Below are positions 1-7,749 of a DNA stretch of 64,000 nucleotides, one piece after another. The number at the start of each line of letters is the position of its first letter. Within the stretch, counting starts at the first letter, position 1. Origin of the DNA: Accumulibacter sp. (GTDB lineage Bacteria > Pseudomonadota > Gammaproteobacteria > Burkholderiales > Rhodocyclaceae); assembly GCF_029255285.1 (NCBI RefSeq), contig NZ_JAPUVI010000095.1, positions 1 through 64,000 of the forward strand, written 5' to 3'. The notes beneath the pieces were generated by a model. That model was given only the letters and a program-made list of their open reading frames with translations, did no database searches and had not been told where the DNA came from. Made by a program: the position numbers and the translations under genes.

Positions 1-100
1 GAGGCGACGGACGTAATCCGCGCAAATCCATAAACGCCAACGATGAGCGTTTCGCACTGGCCGCTTAGGCCTGCTGAGGACGTAGCCGTCCAATAAACAG
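1..100 (+). ncRNA. ssrA: tmRNA, tag-coding 3' part (partial, cut by window start)
   Basis: Positions 36-68 read as GCC AAC GAT GAG CGT TTC GCA CTG GCC GCT TAG, which encodes ANDERFALAA and a stop: the classic proteobacterial tmRNA proteolysis tag (A-N-D-x...A-L-A-A). The sequence before the resume codon resembles the stretch before the tag in E. coli tmRNA, and CCTGCTGAGGAC after the stop matches the E. coli CCTGCTTAGAGC segment. A small hairpin (78-82 with 87-91) follows. The RNA rescues stalled ribosomes together with SmpB. I find no T-arm, no tRNA acceptor and no CCA in the next 450 bases, and a strong hairpin follows at once. This suggests a permuted two-piece gene whose acceptor half lies upstream, outside the window. 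The tag is very sure; the 3' boundary is approximate. Confidence 0.92.
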
Positions 101-110
101 AAAGGCTATC

Positions 111-132
111 GGCGGGGGCTTCGGCTCCCGCC
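111..132 (+). terminator. UUCG-capped hairpin after tmRNA
   Basis: A 9-bp stem (111-119 with 124-132, one G-T pair) is closed by a TTCG tetraloop and followed by GTCATTTGG. It is likely the terminator or 3' processing hairpin of the tmRNA transcript. The T-run is weak, so intrinsic termination is an inference. Confidence 0.6.
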
Positions 133-534
133 GTCATTTGGCCGGCCGGCGTCGGAGTTTCCGTCCGTTACCGTTGGCCGCAGATTTTGATCGTTCAACT
201 GACACGCGGCGGCTCTGGCGGCGTCCGGGTCATGAGAAACGCTGAGTGAGTTTGGGCTCGAAGATTCCGCCTGTCCGTCCGTTAAGGCGAAAGCTGACAG
301 CACACAAGGGCTGAGGGGCGAGACACTGCCGCGCGCGGCCAAGTTGCCGCGCCTTCCAGCCACGGTAGCCGCCGTGAGCACGGACGGTTCGCCTAGGGCC
401 GAATCACCTCACTGGTCTGAAGCAGACCGACGGCCAGTCAGGACACGTTTGCGCGGCTTGACGCCAAACGCTGTCACCCCTGTCCGGAGCACAGGGCCGA
501 CCCCTCGTCCAAGCCGCCGGCGCAATGGGCGCGG
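133..534. other. Intergenic, no gene seen
   Basis: About 400 bases between the tmRNA hairpin and the next gene. The short open frames here have no ribosome binding site and no protein-like composition. No tRNA, insertion sequence or attachment site was recognised, although the 3' flank of ssrA is a common integration site. Confidence 0.5.
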
Positions 535-891
535 CTAACCAGCCTTGGCTGTGTCTTCCTTGTGCAACTCGTTGTAGTCAGTCAAGTGTGACTCGAGCGC
601 GTCAAATTTCGAAGCGGCGGTGGAACCCAGGCGCGAAAGCCGGCGTATCAGGCGCTGCTGGGCGAAGGTTTCCGACGGATCGGGCTTGCCCAGTAGGTAT
701 TCCGATCCGCGTTTTGTCATCACCACCATCGAGTTGGACTGAAAACTGTAGCCCGTGATCGGCGAAGTCCTGATATGCGAAGAAGAGGGGAAACGAGGAT
801 TGCTGCCGTACACCCGTCCTTCGATACACACCAGTTGCTCGCCGTCGCGTGTGACCAGTTCGAGAGTTTTCCAGTTGTTGAGAATATTCAT
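535..891 (-). CDS. Hypothetical protein, 118 aa
   Basis: I do not recognise the family. The protein is soluble, with no signal peptide or membrane segment. The N-terminal half looks like a small beta-rich domain (ELVTRDGEQLVCIEGRVYG, then a serine-rich loop), and the C-terminal 40 residues are charged and probably helical. The ATG at 891 is preferred because AGGGAG lies about 13 bases upstream and composition is protein-like only from there. The open frame extends 71 residues further upstream, but that part looks non-coding. The ELVTRDGEQLVCIEG stretch vaguely resembles small beta-barrel folds; this is not enough for a function. It is a monocistronic gene, convergent to nothing obvious. Confidence 0.6.
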   Translation of the reverse strand: MNILNNWKTLELVTRDGEQLVCIEGRVYGSNPRFPSSSHIRTSPITGYSFQSNSMVVMTKRGSEYLLGKPDPSETFAQQRLIRRLSRLGSTAASKFDALESHLTDYNELHKEDTAKAG

Positions 892-1466
892 AGTTCCATA
901 GTGCTCCCTGCCCTGAACGCGGCGCCAAGTGCCGAAGCGGTTGCCAATTTTAACCGATAACCCGGCCACGCGGTGGCCCTCAGGGCTTGGCCTCAGCGTG
1001 CTGTATGGGCCGCCGATCAACCGGGGCGCGATGAAAACACTGGTCCGCTGCCGTCGAACGACTGTTGGTTGCCAAGCGGTTTCGCATGGCCATAGGCAAA
1101 GCAAAAAAAATGCCTTCTCGTAGCTTCCATCGCTTCAGGCAGCAAAACAAGCGCTTATCCACGCCTCACGGGATACCGTCGATACCGTATGTAAAATTCT
1201 TCGACAACGATTGAACAGCACCAAGCTCTCTCACCTGGCGACTTGGCGAGGCGTGGAACGCCTCTGCTTCCACGTTTCCAGAGCGGTCTTCGGCGGGCCC
1301 CGACGAGTTGTGCGACAATCCGGCCTACGGCGGTCTGCGTTACCGCCATTGAAGCGTCCCGGTCTGCGGACCGGGGCACCGTAGGCCGCGGGGGCTTCCG
1401 CCTCGCGGCAGTTGACGAAATCGGGAGAAGTCGATCAAAGCGAAGGCGCCCTCGTCGCGCAGATGT
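892..1466. other. Intergenic, two small hairpins
   Basis: 575 bases between divergent genes, without a convincing coding frame. Two compact hairpins stand side by side: GGCGGT/ACCGCC (1329-1334 with 1342-1347) and CCCGGTC/GACCGGG with a TGCG loop (1358-1364 with 1369-1375). Neither has a T-tract. They sit about 90-140 bases before the TlpA-like gene and could be part of its leader. No promoter is confidently assigned. Confidence 0.4.
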
Positions 1467-1976
1467 TTGCTGTCGCCTTTACGTCGCCTCCTCGGCCGGC
1501 TGGTGGCGAGCACCGCGTCGGCATTGAGCGCTGTTGCCCTGCACGCCTCCGAACTGACCGCTGTAGGCCCCGGTTCGCAGTCGACTCCGAACGACAACCG
1601 CCTCAGTTCGCTCATCGCCGCCCACCGCGGCCGGCCGGTACTGATCAATTTCTGGGCTTCCTGGTGCGAACCCTGTCGCGAGGAGATGCCCTCGCTGCAG
1701 CGCCTGGCCGACCGATACGGTTCGCATCGCCTGCTGCTGATCACCGTCGCTGTCGCCGACAACCGCCGGCAAGTCGAGCAGTTTCTCGCCGACAACGCTC
1801 TCCGGCTGCCGGTCATCGACGACCGTGATCAGACCATCAGCCGAGCTTGGCAGGTCCGCATTCTGCCAGGAACGGTACTGCTCGATCGTCGCCACCGCAT
1901 TCGCTTGCGTGGCCAGGGAGCGATCGACTGGGACTCGGAGACCGTCACCCGGCGCCTGCAACCCTTTTTCAACTAA
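1467..1976 (+). CDS. TlpA/ResA-like thiol-disulfide oxidoreductase
   Basis: A 169-residue periplasmic thioredoxin-fold protein. Residues 1-27 form a signal peptide (basic RRLLGR, hydrophobic core, ALHA cleavage region). The active-site motif WCEPC is at 66-70 and the cis-proline region RILPGT at 131-136. The CxxC dipeptide EP resembles TlpA/ResA/DsbE reductants, which keep extracytoplasmic cysteines reduced, for instance in cytochrome maturation. The start is TTG; no in-frame ATG gives a signal peptide. It ends 19 bases before the Tat-exported transglutaminase-like gene, so the two are probably co-transcribed, and that protein has a catalytic cysteine the redoxin could serve. No cytochrome maturation genes are nearby. 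Confidence 0.88.
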   Translation: MLSPLRRLLGRLVASTASALSAVALHASELTAVGPGSQSTPNDNRLSSLIAAHRGRPVLINFWASWCEPCREEMPSLQRLADRYGSHRLLLITVAVADNRRQVEQFLADNALRLPVIDDRDQTISRAWQVRILPGTVLLDRRHRIRLRGQGAIDWDSETVTRRLQPFFN

Positions 1977-1995
1977 GCCAACCCGGAGATCGACC

Positions 1996-3096
1996 ATGAA
2001 TCGTCGTCACTTCATCAAGACCGCTACCCTGCTGACCGCCGGCGTGCTCGGCGGACCGCGTCCAACGCTGGCCGCCGGCCGCCAATTCGATCCCTCGCCA
2101 GTCTACGGATGGCGGGTTTTCGAAGTCACCACGCGCGCCGAACTGGCGAAGACGGACAGCCCGACGCGTGTCTGGTTGCCGTTGCCGTCGGTGGATGAAT
2201 CGGCGTGGAGCAGAACCATGGGCAATCTCTGGCAAGGTAACGCGGCAACCGCACAACTGCAGCGCGATTCGACGTATGGGGCGCTGATGCTGGCGGCGAA
2301 CTGGGAAGCCGGTGAACCCGCCCCGGTGATCGAAGTGACGAGTCGCTTCGCCACCTGCGACCGCTCGATCGACCTCGGTCGAGCGGACAAAGCGAGCGCT
2401 CTCGATGCCGCCAGCACCCGGCTCTTTACGCGCGCGACGCAACTGCTGCCGACCGACGGCATCGTCAGGAAAACGGCGTTGGAAATCACCCGTGGCCGCC
2501 AGACCGACGTCGACAAGGCGCGGGCGATCTATGACTGGATTGTTGTCCACACCGCGCGTAACCCGAAAACGCGCGGCTGCGGAACCGGGGATATTCGCGC
2601 GATGCTCGAAACAGGGGACTTGACCGGCAAGTGCGCCGACCTCAATGCGCTCTACGTCGGTCTTGCGCGCGCCGCCGGCCTGCCGGCACGCGACGTCTAC
2701 GGCATCCGGGTCGCCGACTCGCGGTTCGGTTATAAGAGCCTCGGCAAGAGCGGCGACATCAGCAAGGCGCAGCATTGCCGCGCCGAGGTCTGGCTGACGG
2801 GTATCGGGTGGCTGCCGGTCGATCCGGCCGACGTGCGCAAAGTCGTTCTCGAGGAGAGAGCCGGCCTGACACTCGAAGACGAACTCGTCGCCGCGGTGCG
2901 CGAAAAGCTCTTCGGGGCCTGGGAAATGAACTGGCTGCCGTACAACTTCGCGCACGACCTAGCGTTACCGGGGTCTCCGGGACCTCGCGTGCCGTTCTTG
3001 ATGTATCCGCAGGGAGAAAACGCCGCCGGCCGCTTCGACAGCCTCGATGCGGAAAACTTCCGCTACCGCATCACGGCGCGCGAGATCACCGCCTGA
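1996..3096 (+). CDS. Tat-exported transglutaminase-like cysteine protein
   Basis: 366 residues. The N-terminus MNRRHFIKTATLLTAG is a twin-arginine-type signal ending near LAAG (residue 28). The transglutaminase-like core contains the papain-like triad C213 (TGKCADLNALYVGLARAAG), H260 (KAQHCRAEVWL) and D276 (LPVDPADV). Such proteins act as proteases, peptide cyclases or amidases outside the cytoplasm; the substrate cannot be read from the sequence. The ATG at 1996 has GGAG eight bases upstream. An in-frame extension upstream overlaps the redoxin gene and is rejected. The gene is the second in a probable two-gene unit with the TlpA-like redoxin. Confidence 0.87.
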   Translation: MNRRHFIKTATLLTAGVLGGPRPTLAAGRQFDPSPVYGWRVFEVTTRAELAKTDSPTRVWLPLPSVDESAWSRTMGNLWQGNAATAQLQRDSTYGALMLAANWEAGEPAPVIEVTSRFATCDRSIDLGRADKASALDAASTRLFTRATQLLPTDGIVRKTALEITRGRQTDVDKARAIYDWIVVHTARNPKTRGCGTGDIRAMLETGDLTGKCADLNALYVGLARAAGLPARDVYGIRVADSRFGYKSLGKSGDISKAQHCRAEVWLTGIGWLPVDPADVRKVVLEERAGLTLEDELVAAVREKLFGAWEMNWLPYNFAHDLALPGSPGPRVPFLMYPQGENAAGRFDSLDAENFRYRITAREITA

Positions 3097-3155
3097 GAGG
3101 CTGGCCGCTGTCGGGAACGGACAAGGTCATAAGGCCGATTCCCGAAGACAGCCTC
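3097..3155. terminator. Nested inverted repeat between convergent genes
   Basis: GAGGCTG (3097-3103) pairs with CAGCCTC (3149-3155), and inside it TCGGGAA (3111-3117) pairs with TTCCCGA (3139-3145). The repeat begins on the base after the transglutaminase stop codon and ends 8 bases before the thiolase stop on the other strand. The position suggests a bidirectional terminator or mRNA-protecting structure. There is no T-tract, so termination may be factor-dependent. Confidence 0.5.
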
Positions 3156-3162
3156 TCGTCGC

Positions 3163-4350
3163 TCAATCGGCACGCTGATAGAGAGTTACGACGCAGGCTC
3201 CGCCAAGCCCGAGATTGTGCTGCAGGGCCAGCCTGGCGTTGGCTACTTGGCGTGTGCCGGCGCTGCCGCGCAATTGCTCGACAAGCTCGGCACACTGAGC
3301 CAGACCCGTCGCGCCGAGTGGATGTCCTTTCGACAACAAGCCGCCTGAGGGGTTGGTAACGACCCTTCCGCCGTAAGTATGGTCGCCGTCGGCGACGAAT
3401 TTCTCCGCCCCCCCCTCGGGGCATAGCCGCAATGCCTCGTAGCACAACACCTCGTTTTGCGCGAAGCAGTCGTGCAGCTCGACGACGTCGATGTCCTGCG
3501 GTCCGACGGCGGCTTCTTCGTAAACGCGGTCAACCGCTTCCCGAGTCATGTCGGCGCCGACCAGCGCCATCATGCTACGTTTTTCGAAGGTTCCTGGCCG
3601 GTCGGTGGTCATCGCTTGCGCGGCGATGAAGATACGGCGATCGAGATTCATCCTTGCGGCAAAGCGCTGCGAGACGAGGATCGCCGCCGCCGCGCCACAC
3701 GCGGGCGGGCAAGCCATCAGCCGCGTCATGCCGGCTTCGGGGAAAACCAGCGGCGCGGCCATCACATCCTCCGCGCTGAGCACCTTGCGCAACAGCGCTC
3801 CGGGATTGTTCGCGCCGTGCCGGCTGGCCTTGGCGCGGACGCGGGCGAAAAGCTCGGGCGTCACCTGGTAGCGCTGCATGTATTCCCGGCCGGCGCCGCC
3901 GAAATAGCGCAGCGCCAAGGGAACTTGCCAAGGTGTGACCTCCTCGCAAAGTTGGTCGAAGCGGGCGAACGGCGAGGGGCGATCGGTCCAGTGTTCGGTC
4001 AGCGCACCAGGCAGCATTTGCTCGAAGCCGACCGCCAGAACACAATCCAGCGCTCCCGACGCGACAAGCTGGCGGGCCAGAAAGAGCGCCGTCGAACCGG
4101 TCGAACAGTTGTTGTTGACGTTGACGATCGGGATGCCGGTCATCCCGACGCTATACAAGGCGCGCTGCCCGGAAGTGGAGTCGCCATAGACGTAGCCGAC
4201 GAAGGCCTGTTGCACGGCGGCGTAAGTCAGTCCGGCGTCGGCCAGCGCCTCGCGCACGGCGGCCGCGGCCATCAGGTCGTACGTGTCGGTTACCCCGGGC
4301 TTACCGAAGCGCGGCGACCCGATGCCCGCCACATACACCTTGTCTTGCAC
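3163..4350 (-). CDS. Thiolase, SCP-x / lipid-transfer type
   Basis: 395 residues of thiolase fold. The nucleophile is C82 in NNNCSTGSTAL, as in SCP-x thiolases. H293 (ELHDCF), H343 (SKGHPLGATG) and C386 (LGLGGACVVTLY) complete the catalytic set. Family members cleave or form the C-C bond of 3-ketoacyl-CoA, often for sterol side chains or branched acyl chains. The start is GTG with AGGAG six bases upstream. No DUF35/OB-fold partner protein and no other beta-oxidation gene is adjacent. It lies 88 bases downstream of the small heat-shock genes on the same strand, so read-through from their promoter is possible. Function as an acetyl-CoA acetyltransferase is plausible, but the substrate is unknown. 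Confidence 0.9.
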   Translation of the reverse strand: MQDKVYVAGIGSPRFGKPGVTDTYDLMAAAAVREALADAGLTYAAVQQAFVGYVYGDSTSGQRALYSVGMTGIPIVNVNNNCSTGSTALFLARQLVASGALDCVLAVGFEQMLPGALTEHWTDRPSPFARFDQLCEEVTPWQVPLALRYFGGAGREYMQRYQVTPELFARVRAKASRHGANNPGALLRKVLSAEDVMAAPLVFPEAGMTRLMACPPACGAAAAILVSQRFAARMNLDRRIFIAAQAMTTDRPGTFEKRSMMALVGADMTREAVDRVYEEAAVGPQDIDVVELHDCFAQNEVLCYEALRLCPEGGAEKFVADGDHTYGGRVVTNPSGGLLSKGHPLGATGLAQCAELVEQLRGSAGTRQVANARLALQHNLGLGGACVVTLYQRAD

Positions 4351-4438
4351 GCTGCTCTCCTTTCGACTTCGAGTTCCCCGGCCGGGCTGCCGCCGGAGCG
4401 CGGGTCAATGCTCCAGCGGCCGCCCGGCCGGAGCGGCC

Positions 4439-4813
4439 TTAGAGGAGTTTGACGTCGATCTTGCGCGGCTGCGCGTGCTCGGCCTTGGGAATCGAGAGCT
4501 TCAGGACGCCGCTCTTGAACTCGGCGCTGACACGAGTCGCGTCGAGTTCCTTAGACAGAGTGAAGACCCGTCGATAACGCGGCAGGCTGACCTCCGTGTG
4601 GCTGGCCACCATGCTTTGCGGCATGTCCAGAGCGATCTCGCCTTCGATGGTCAGCGTATCGGCTTCGACGTGCAACGCGAGCCTTTCCTTTGCCACTCCG
4701 GGCAGATCGGCATACAAGGTGATTCCAGCGGAATCCTCAATGACGTCGACCGGTGGCAGCAGCGCGGCTTCCTCGCGTGCGGCTTGTTTTTTGACGGAAC
4801 TGTTGTCGGACAT
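4439..4813 (-). CDS. Small heat-shock protein Hsp20 (second copy)
   Basis: 124 residues, almost entirely an alpha-crystallin domain (about 20-115) with LYADLPGVAKERL and the FKSGVLKLSIPK strand near the end. Hsp20 chaperones bind unfolding proteins without ATP and hand them to DnaK/ClpB. It begins 12 bases after the stop of the upstream Hsp20 gene with a perfect AAGGAGG, so both are one operon. It lacks the C-terminal I-x-I anchor in classic form, ending KIDVKLL, and could form mixed oligomers with its neighbour. Confidence 0.93.
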   Translation of the reverse strand: MSDNSSVKKQAAREEAALLPPVDVIEDSAGITLYADLPGVAKERLALHVEADTLTIEGEIALDMPQSMVASHTEVSLPRYRRVFTLSKELDATRVSAEFKSGVLKLSIPKAEHAQPRKIDVKLL

Positions 4814-4825
4814 GTTCGATCCTCC

Positions 4826-5260
4826 TTACTCGATGGTGATGCGGCGTGGCTGCGCGGATTCCCGGCGCCCAATGCTGATGCGCAGAACTCCGTCCACGTA
4901 CTTCGCCTCGACCGCGTTCGGGTCGACGTCGTCGGGTAGCGTCACCACACGCCGGAAACGGCCTGCGAAGCGCTCGTCGATATGCACGGTAGCCTCACCT
5001 CCGGGCTGCTCCAGCTGGCGTTCGCCGGCAATGGTCAGCACCCCCTTTTCGATCTGCACGTCAAGGCTCGCCGGGTCGATGCCCGGGGCAAAGGCGTAGA
5101 TTTCGACGGCCTGCGGCGTGCCGCCGACGTTCATCGCCGGAAAACCGCCGCGGGCAATGCCGCGAATGCTCGGGGAAATATGGAAAGCCTGCTGCATCTC
5201 ACGTTGCAGCCGATCCAGTTCCGCCAGGACATCACGGGGAAAAACTGAGCGGTACATCAT
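4826..5260 (-). CDS. Small heat-shock protein Hsp20 (first copy)
   Basis: 144 residues from the ATG at 5260, which has GGAGG seven bases upstream (an ATG follows directly at 5257). The N-terminal arm contains LAELDRLQREMQQAF, typical of IbpA/HspA-class proteins. The alpha-crystallin domain spans about 38-140 with APGIDPASLDVQIEKG and YVDGVLRISIGRRE. A 37-residue extension upstream is rejected because it would read through the promoter region. The gene is first in the Hsp20 operon and lies divergent from cbpA, with a sigma-32-like promoter between them. Confidence 0.93.
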   Translation of the reverse strand: MMYRSVFPRDVLAELDRLQREMQQAFHISPSIRGIARGGFPAMNVGGTPQAVEIYAFAPGIDPASLDVQIEKGVLTIAGERQLEQPGGEATVHIDERFAGRFRRVVTLPDDVDPNAVEAKYVDGVLRISIGRRESAQPRRITIE

Positions 5261-5313
5261 GTTCGTTCCTCCATACGGTGGGTCAATGGCACCGCTGACG
5301 GCGCCTGGTAACA

Positions 5314-5344
5314 TAATTGGGGCTGCCTCATGGGACTTCAATAG
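5314..5344 (-). promoter_or_regulatory. Sigma-32-type heat-shock promoter for the hsp20 operon
   Basis: On the minus strand, TTGAAG (complement of 5336-5341) is followed after 13 bases by CCCCAATTA (complement of 5314-5322), close to the sigma-32 consensus CTTGAAA-N11-16-CCCCATNT. It sits about 55 bases before the first Hsp20 start codon, where a heat-shock promoter should be. Confidence 0.7.
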
Positions 5345-5373
5345 CTTGCAATCACCCGCCATCACTACCATTC
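5345..5373 (+). promoter_or_regulatory. Possible sigma-32 promoter for cbpA
   Basis: CTTGCAA (5345-5351), then 14 bases, then TACCATTC (5366-5373), a partial match to the sigma-32 consensus in the direction of cbpA. It is 43 bases before the cbpA start and lies back to back with the stronger Hsp20 promoter. Confidence 0.4.
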
Positions 5374-5415
5374 TAGTAGGCTAGTTCATCCGCCACTGTA
5401 AATCGAGGATCGTGC

Positions 5416-6369
5416 ATGGAATTCAAGGACTACTACCAGATCCTGGGGGTACCCCGTGACGCCACGGCCGACGAGATCAAAAAATCTTTCCGCAAGCTGG
5501 CGCGCAAGTACCACCCGGACGTTTCGCGCGAGCCCGACGCCGAAGCCCGCATGAAGGAACTCAACGAGGCGAATGCCGTGCTCTCCGACCCGGAGAAGCG
5601 CGCCGCCTACGATCAGTTGGGGCGCGGCTACCAGCCGGGTCAGGAGTTTCGCCCGCCACCGGACTGGGATGCCGGCTTCGAGTTTTCGAGCCATGGTTTC
5701 TCACCCGGCGAGGCGGCTGACTTCTCGGACTTCTTCGCCGAGTTGTTCGGCCGCGCGGCCGGCCAGCACGACTTTTCAACCGGCCAGAGCGCCGCTTTCC
5801 ACAGGCGCGGCGAGGACCACCACGCCAAAGTGCTGCTCGACATCGAAGATGCGTTTTCCGGCGCCACCCGGCAGATCTCGCTGCGCTTGCCGAAAACTGA
5901 CACGCAAGGCCGCCTGACACTCGAAACGCGCACGCTGAACGTCAGGATCCCGCAAGGTGTACACGCCGGCCAGGTCATCCGCCTGGCCGGACAGGGAAGT
6001 CCGGGAAACGGTGGCGCTGCGGCCGGCGACCTGCTGCTGGAAGTCCGTTTCAAGCCGCATCCGCGCTTTCGGGCGCACGGACGCGACCTCCTGGCGACGC
6101 TGCCGGTCGCCCCCTGGGAAGCCGCGCTGGGGGCAATCGTGGCGGTGGACCTGCCATCCGGCAGCGTCAAAGTACGTATCCCGCAGGGGGCGCAGAGCGG
6201 CCGGCAACTGCGTGTGCGCGGCAAGGGGATTCCCGGTACTCCGCCCGGCGATCTGCTGCTCGACGTCCACGTCGTTCTGCCGCCGGCCGATACGCCCAGG
6301 GCACGCGCAGTCTACGAAGAGATGGCGCGCGAACTCGCCTTCGACGCGCGCCGGCAGGGGAGGGCATGA
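5416..6369 (+). CDS. cbpA: DnaJ-class co-chaperone CbpA
   Basis: 317 residues. The J domain is at 4-70 with the HPD motif at 33-35 that stimulates DnaK ATPase. A Gly/Phe-rich linker follows (about 75-130), then two C-terminal substrate-binding beta domains with the DnaJ-C marks VRIPQGVHAGQVIRLAGQGSPG and VRIPQGAQSGRQLRVRGKGIPG. There is no zinc-finger region, which separates CbpA from DnaJ. The start has GAGG nine bases upstream. The stop is 3 bases before cbpM, its dedicated inhibitor gene, and the pair is a known conserved operon. It could also bind curved DNA as E. coli CbpA does. Confidence 0.95.
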   Translation: MEFKDYYQILGVPRDATADEIKKSFRKLARKYHPDVSREPDAEARMKELNEANAVLSDPEKRAAYDQLGRGYQPGQEFRPPPDWDAGFEFSSHGFSPGEAADFSDFFAELFGRAAGQHDFSTGQSAAFHRRGEDHHAKVLLDIEDAFSGATRQISLRLPKTDTQGRLTLETRTLNVRIPQGVHAGQVIRLAGQGSPGNGGAAAGDLLLEVRFKPHPRFRAHGRDLLATLPVAPWEAALGAIVAVDLPSGSVKVRIPQGAQSGRQLRVRGKGIPGTPPGDLLLDVHVVLPPADTPRARAVYEEMARELAFDARRQGRA

Positions 6370-6372
6370 GTC

Positions 6373-6687
6373 ATGACCCTACGTGACGAAGAGATCCTGA
6401 TCGGAAGCCTGATGGAGAATACCTGGCTGACGCTCGAGCAGGTGGCCGCTGCCTGCCCGGTCGAACCCGGCTGGCTGTTGCGCCACATCGAAGACGGACT
6501 TTTCCCGCAGGCCGAAAGCGTCGCCGGTGTTTGGTGTTTTTCGAGCGCCAGCCTGCTGAGGGCGCGGCGCATGCGGCAACTGGAGCGCGACTTCGATGCC
6601 GTGCCGGAACTCGCTGCCCTGGTCGCCGACCTGATGGAGGAACTCGACCAGTTGCGCGCGCGAGCCGAGCGTTTCGGCGCGGGCTGA
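6373..6687 (+). CDS. cbpM: Chaperone modulator CbpM
   Basis: 104 residues, a MerR-like helical protein with the family pattern LTLEQVAAACPVEP...WLLRHIEDGLFPQ near the N-terminus and a C-terminal coil ADLMEELDQLRARAE. CbpM binds the J domain of CbpA and blocks its action on DnaK. The translation start follows GAGGGCATGAGTC and lies 3 bases after cbpA, so translation is probably coupled. The next gene follows after 6 bases. Confidence 0.9.
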   Translation: MTLRDEEILIGSLMENTWLTLEQVAAACPVEPGWLLRHIEDGLFPQAESVAGVWCFSSASLLRARRMRQLERDFDAVPELAALVADLMEELDQLRARAERFGAG

Positions 6688-6693
6688 GTTGAC

Positions 6694-7641
6694 GTGACGC
6701 AGCGGATCTGGCAGCGGCAGGTCTGGCGCAATCGGCTGCAGACCGTTCTGCTGCTGCTCGCGCTGCTCGGCATCAGCGGACTGTCCGGCGCCCTGCTGTT
6801 CGGCGACGAGGGGATGTGGGTAGCCCTGGCGGCGGGTCTTCTGGCCTTGCTGCTCGAACCGGCGACCGGGGCGCGACTGACGCTGGCGCTCTATCGCGCG
6901 CGGCCGATTGCCGACTACCAGGCGCCCGAACTGGCGGTCATCAACCGTCGACTGGCCGACATCGCCGGGCTGCCGCGTCCGCCGCAGCTTCACTACGTTC
7001 CGTCGCGGCTGGTCAATGCCTTCGCTGTCGGTCGACGTGACCGCTCGGCGGTGGCCATGACCGACGGCCTGTTGCGCACGCTGTCGAGGCGCGAGGTGGC
7101 TGGCGTACTGGCGCATGAGATCGCTCACATCGCTTCCGGCGACCTGCGCGTAATGAACCTTGCCGACTATATCAGCCGTTTGACCAGTCTCTTTGCCGTC
7201 GTCGGTCAGATCCTGTTGTTACTGTCGCTGCCGCTCATTTTGACTGGCAGCGCCGAAGTCAACCTGTTCGCTCTGCTCATGCTCGTCGCCTCGCCGCATT
7301 TGGCGCTGCTCGCGCAACTGGGCCTTTCGCGCGTACGCGAGTTCAATGCCGACCTCGAGGCGGTCCGCCTGACCGGCGATCCGGCCGGTCTGGCAAGTGC
7401 CCTGGCCAAGATCGGGCAGGTTCACTACTCCTGGCGGAGGTGGTTGCTTCCCGGCTGGGGCAATCCGGAACCCTCCTGGCTGCGCACGCATCCGGCCACC
7501 GAAGAACGAATCTCGCGCCTGTTGTCGCTGTCAGATGCCCGTGTCGGCTGGCTCTCGTGGCAGGAAGCTCCACCGTTCACCAGCCAGGTTCAGCCCACAC
7601 GCCGAACGCCGCGCTGGCATCCTGGAGGCTACTGGTACTAG
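6694..7641 (+). CDS. HtpX-like M48 membrane metalloprotease
   Basis: 315 residues. Two hydrophobic segments open the protein (about 16-35 and 41-57). The zinc motif HEIAH is at 141-145 and the third ligand is E216 in REFNAD. Two more hydrophobic stretches lie between them (165-185 and 190-212). This is the HtpX layout: an inner-membrane protease that degrades misfolded membrane proteins. It starts with GTG 6 bases after cbpM, so cbpA-cbpM-htpX-like form one heat-shock operon. The C-terminal tail (from about 285) is rich in Pro, Arg and Trp, is longer than usual and is probably cytoplasmic. It may be a paralogue, so no symbol is given. Confidence 0.9.
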   Translation: MTQRIWQRQVWRNRLQTVLLLLALLGISGLSGALLFGDEGMWVALAAGLLALLLEPATGARLTLALYRARPIADYQAPELAVINRRLADIAGLPRPPQLHYVPSRLVNAFAVGRRDRSAVAMTDGLLRTLSRREVAGVLAHEIAHIASGDLRVMNLADYISRLTSLFAVVGQILLLLSLPLILTGSAEVNLFALLMLVASPHLALLAQLGLSRVREFNADLEAVRLTGDPAGLASALAKIGQVHYSWRRWLLPGWGNPEPSWLRTHPATEERISRLLSLSDARVGWLSWQEAPPFTSQVQPTRRTPRWHPGGYWY

Positions 7642-7692
7642 CCGCCCGTCGTAGCTTCAGCTGGCCCATTTCAGCTTCATTGTGTAGGCGAT

Positions 7693-7711
7693 CGACCGGC
7701 TCGATCGGTCG
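7693..7711. terminator. Possible bidirectional terminator hairpin
   Basis: CGACCG (7693-7698) and CGGTCG (7706-7711) form a small stem in the 108-base gap between the convergent protease and kinase-fusion genes. There is no T-tract on either strand. Confidence 0.3.
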
Positions 7712-7749
7712 GGCTCATTCGGCCACCTGCCGCTGAAAATTCCGCCAGA

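Noticed and set aside
133..534. One-piece tmRNA continuing downstream of the tag
   Set aside because: No T-arm, acceptor strand or CCA could be found in this stretch.
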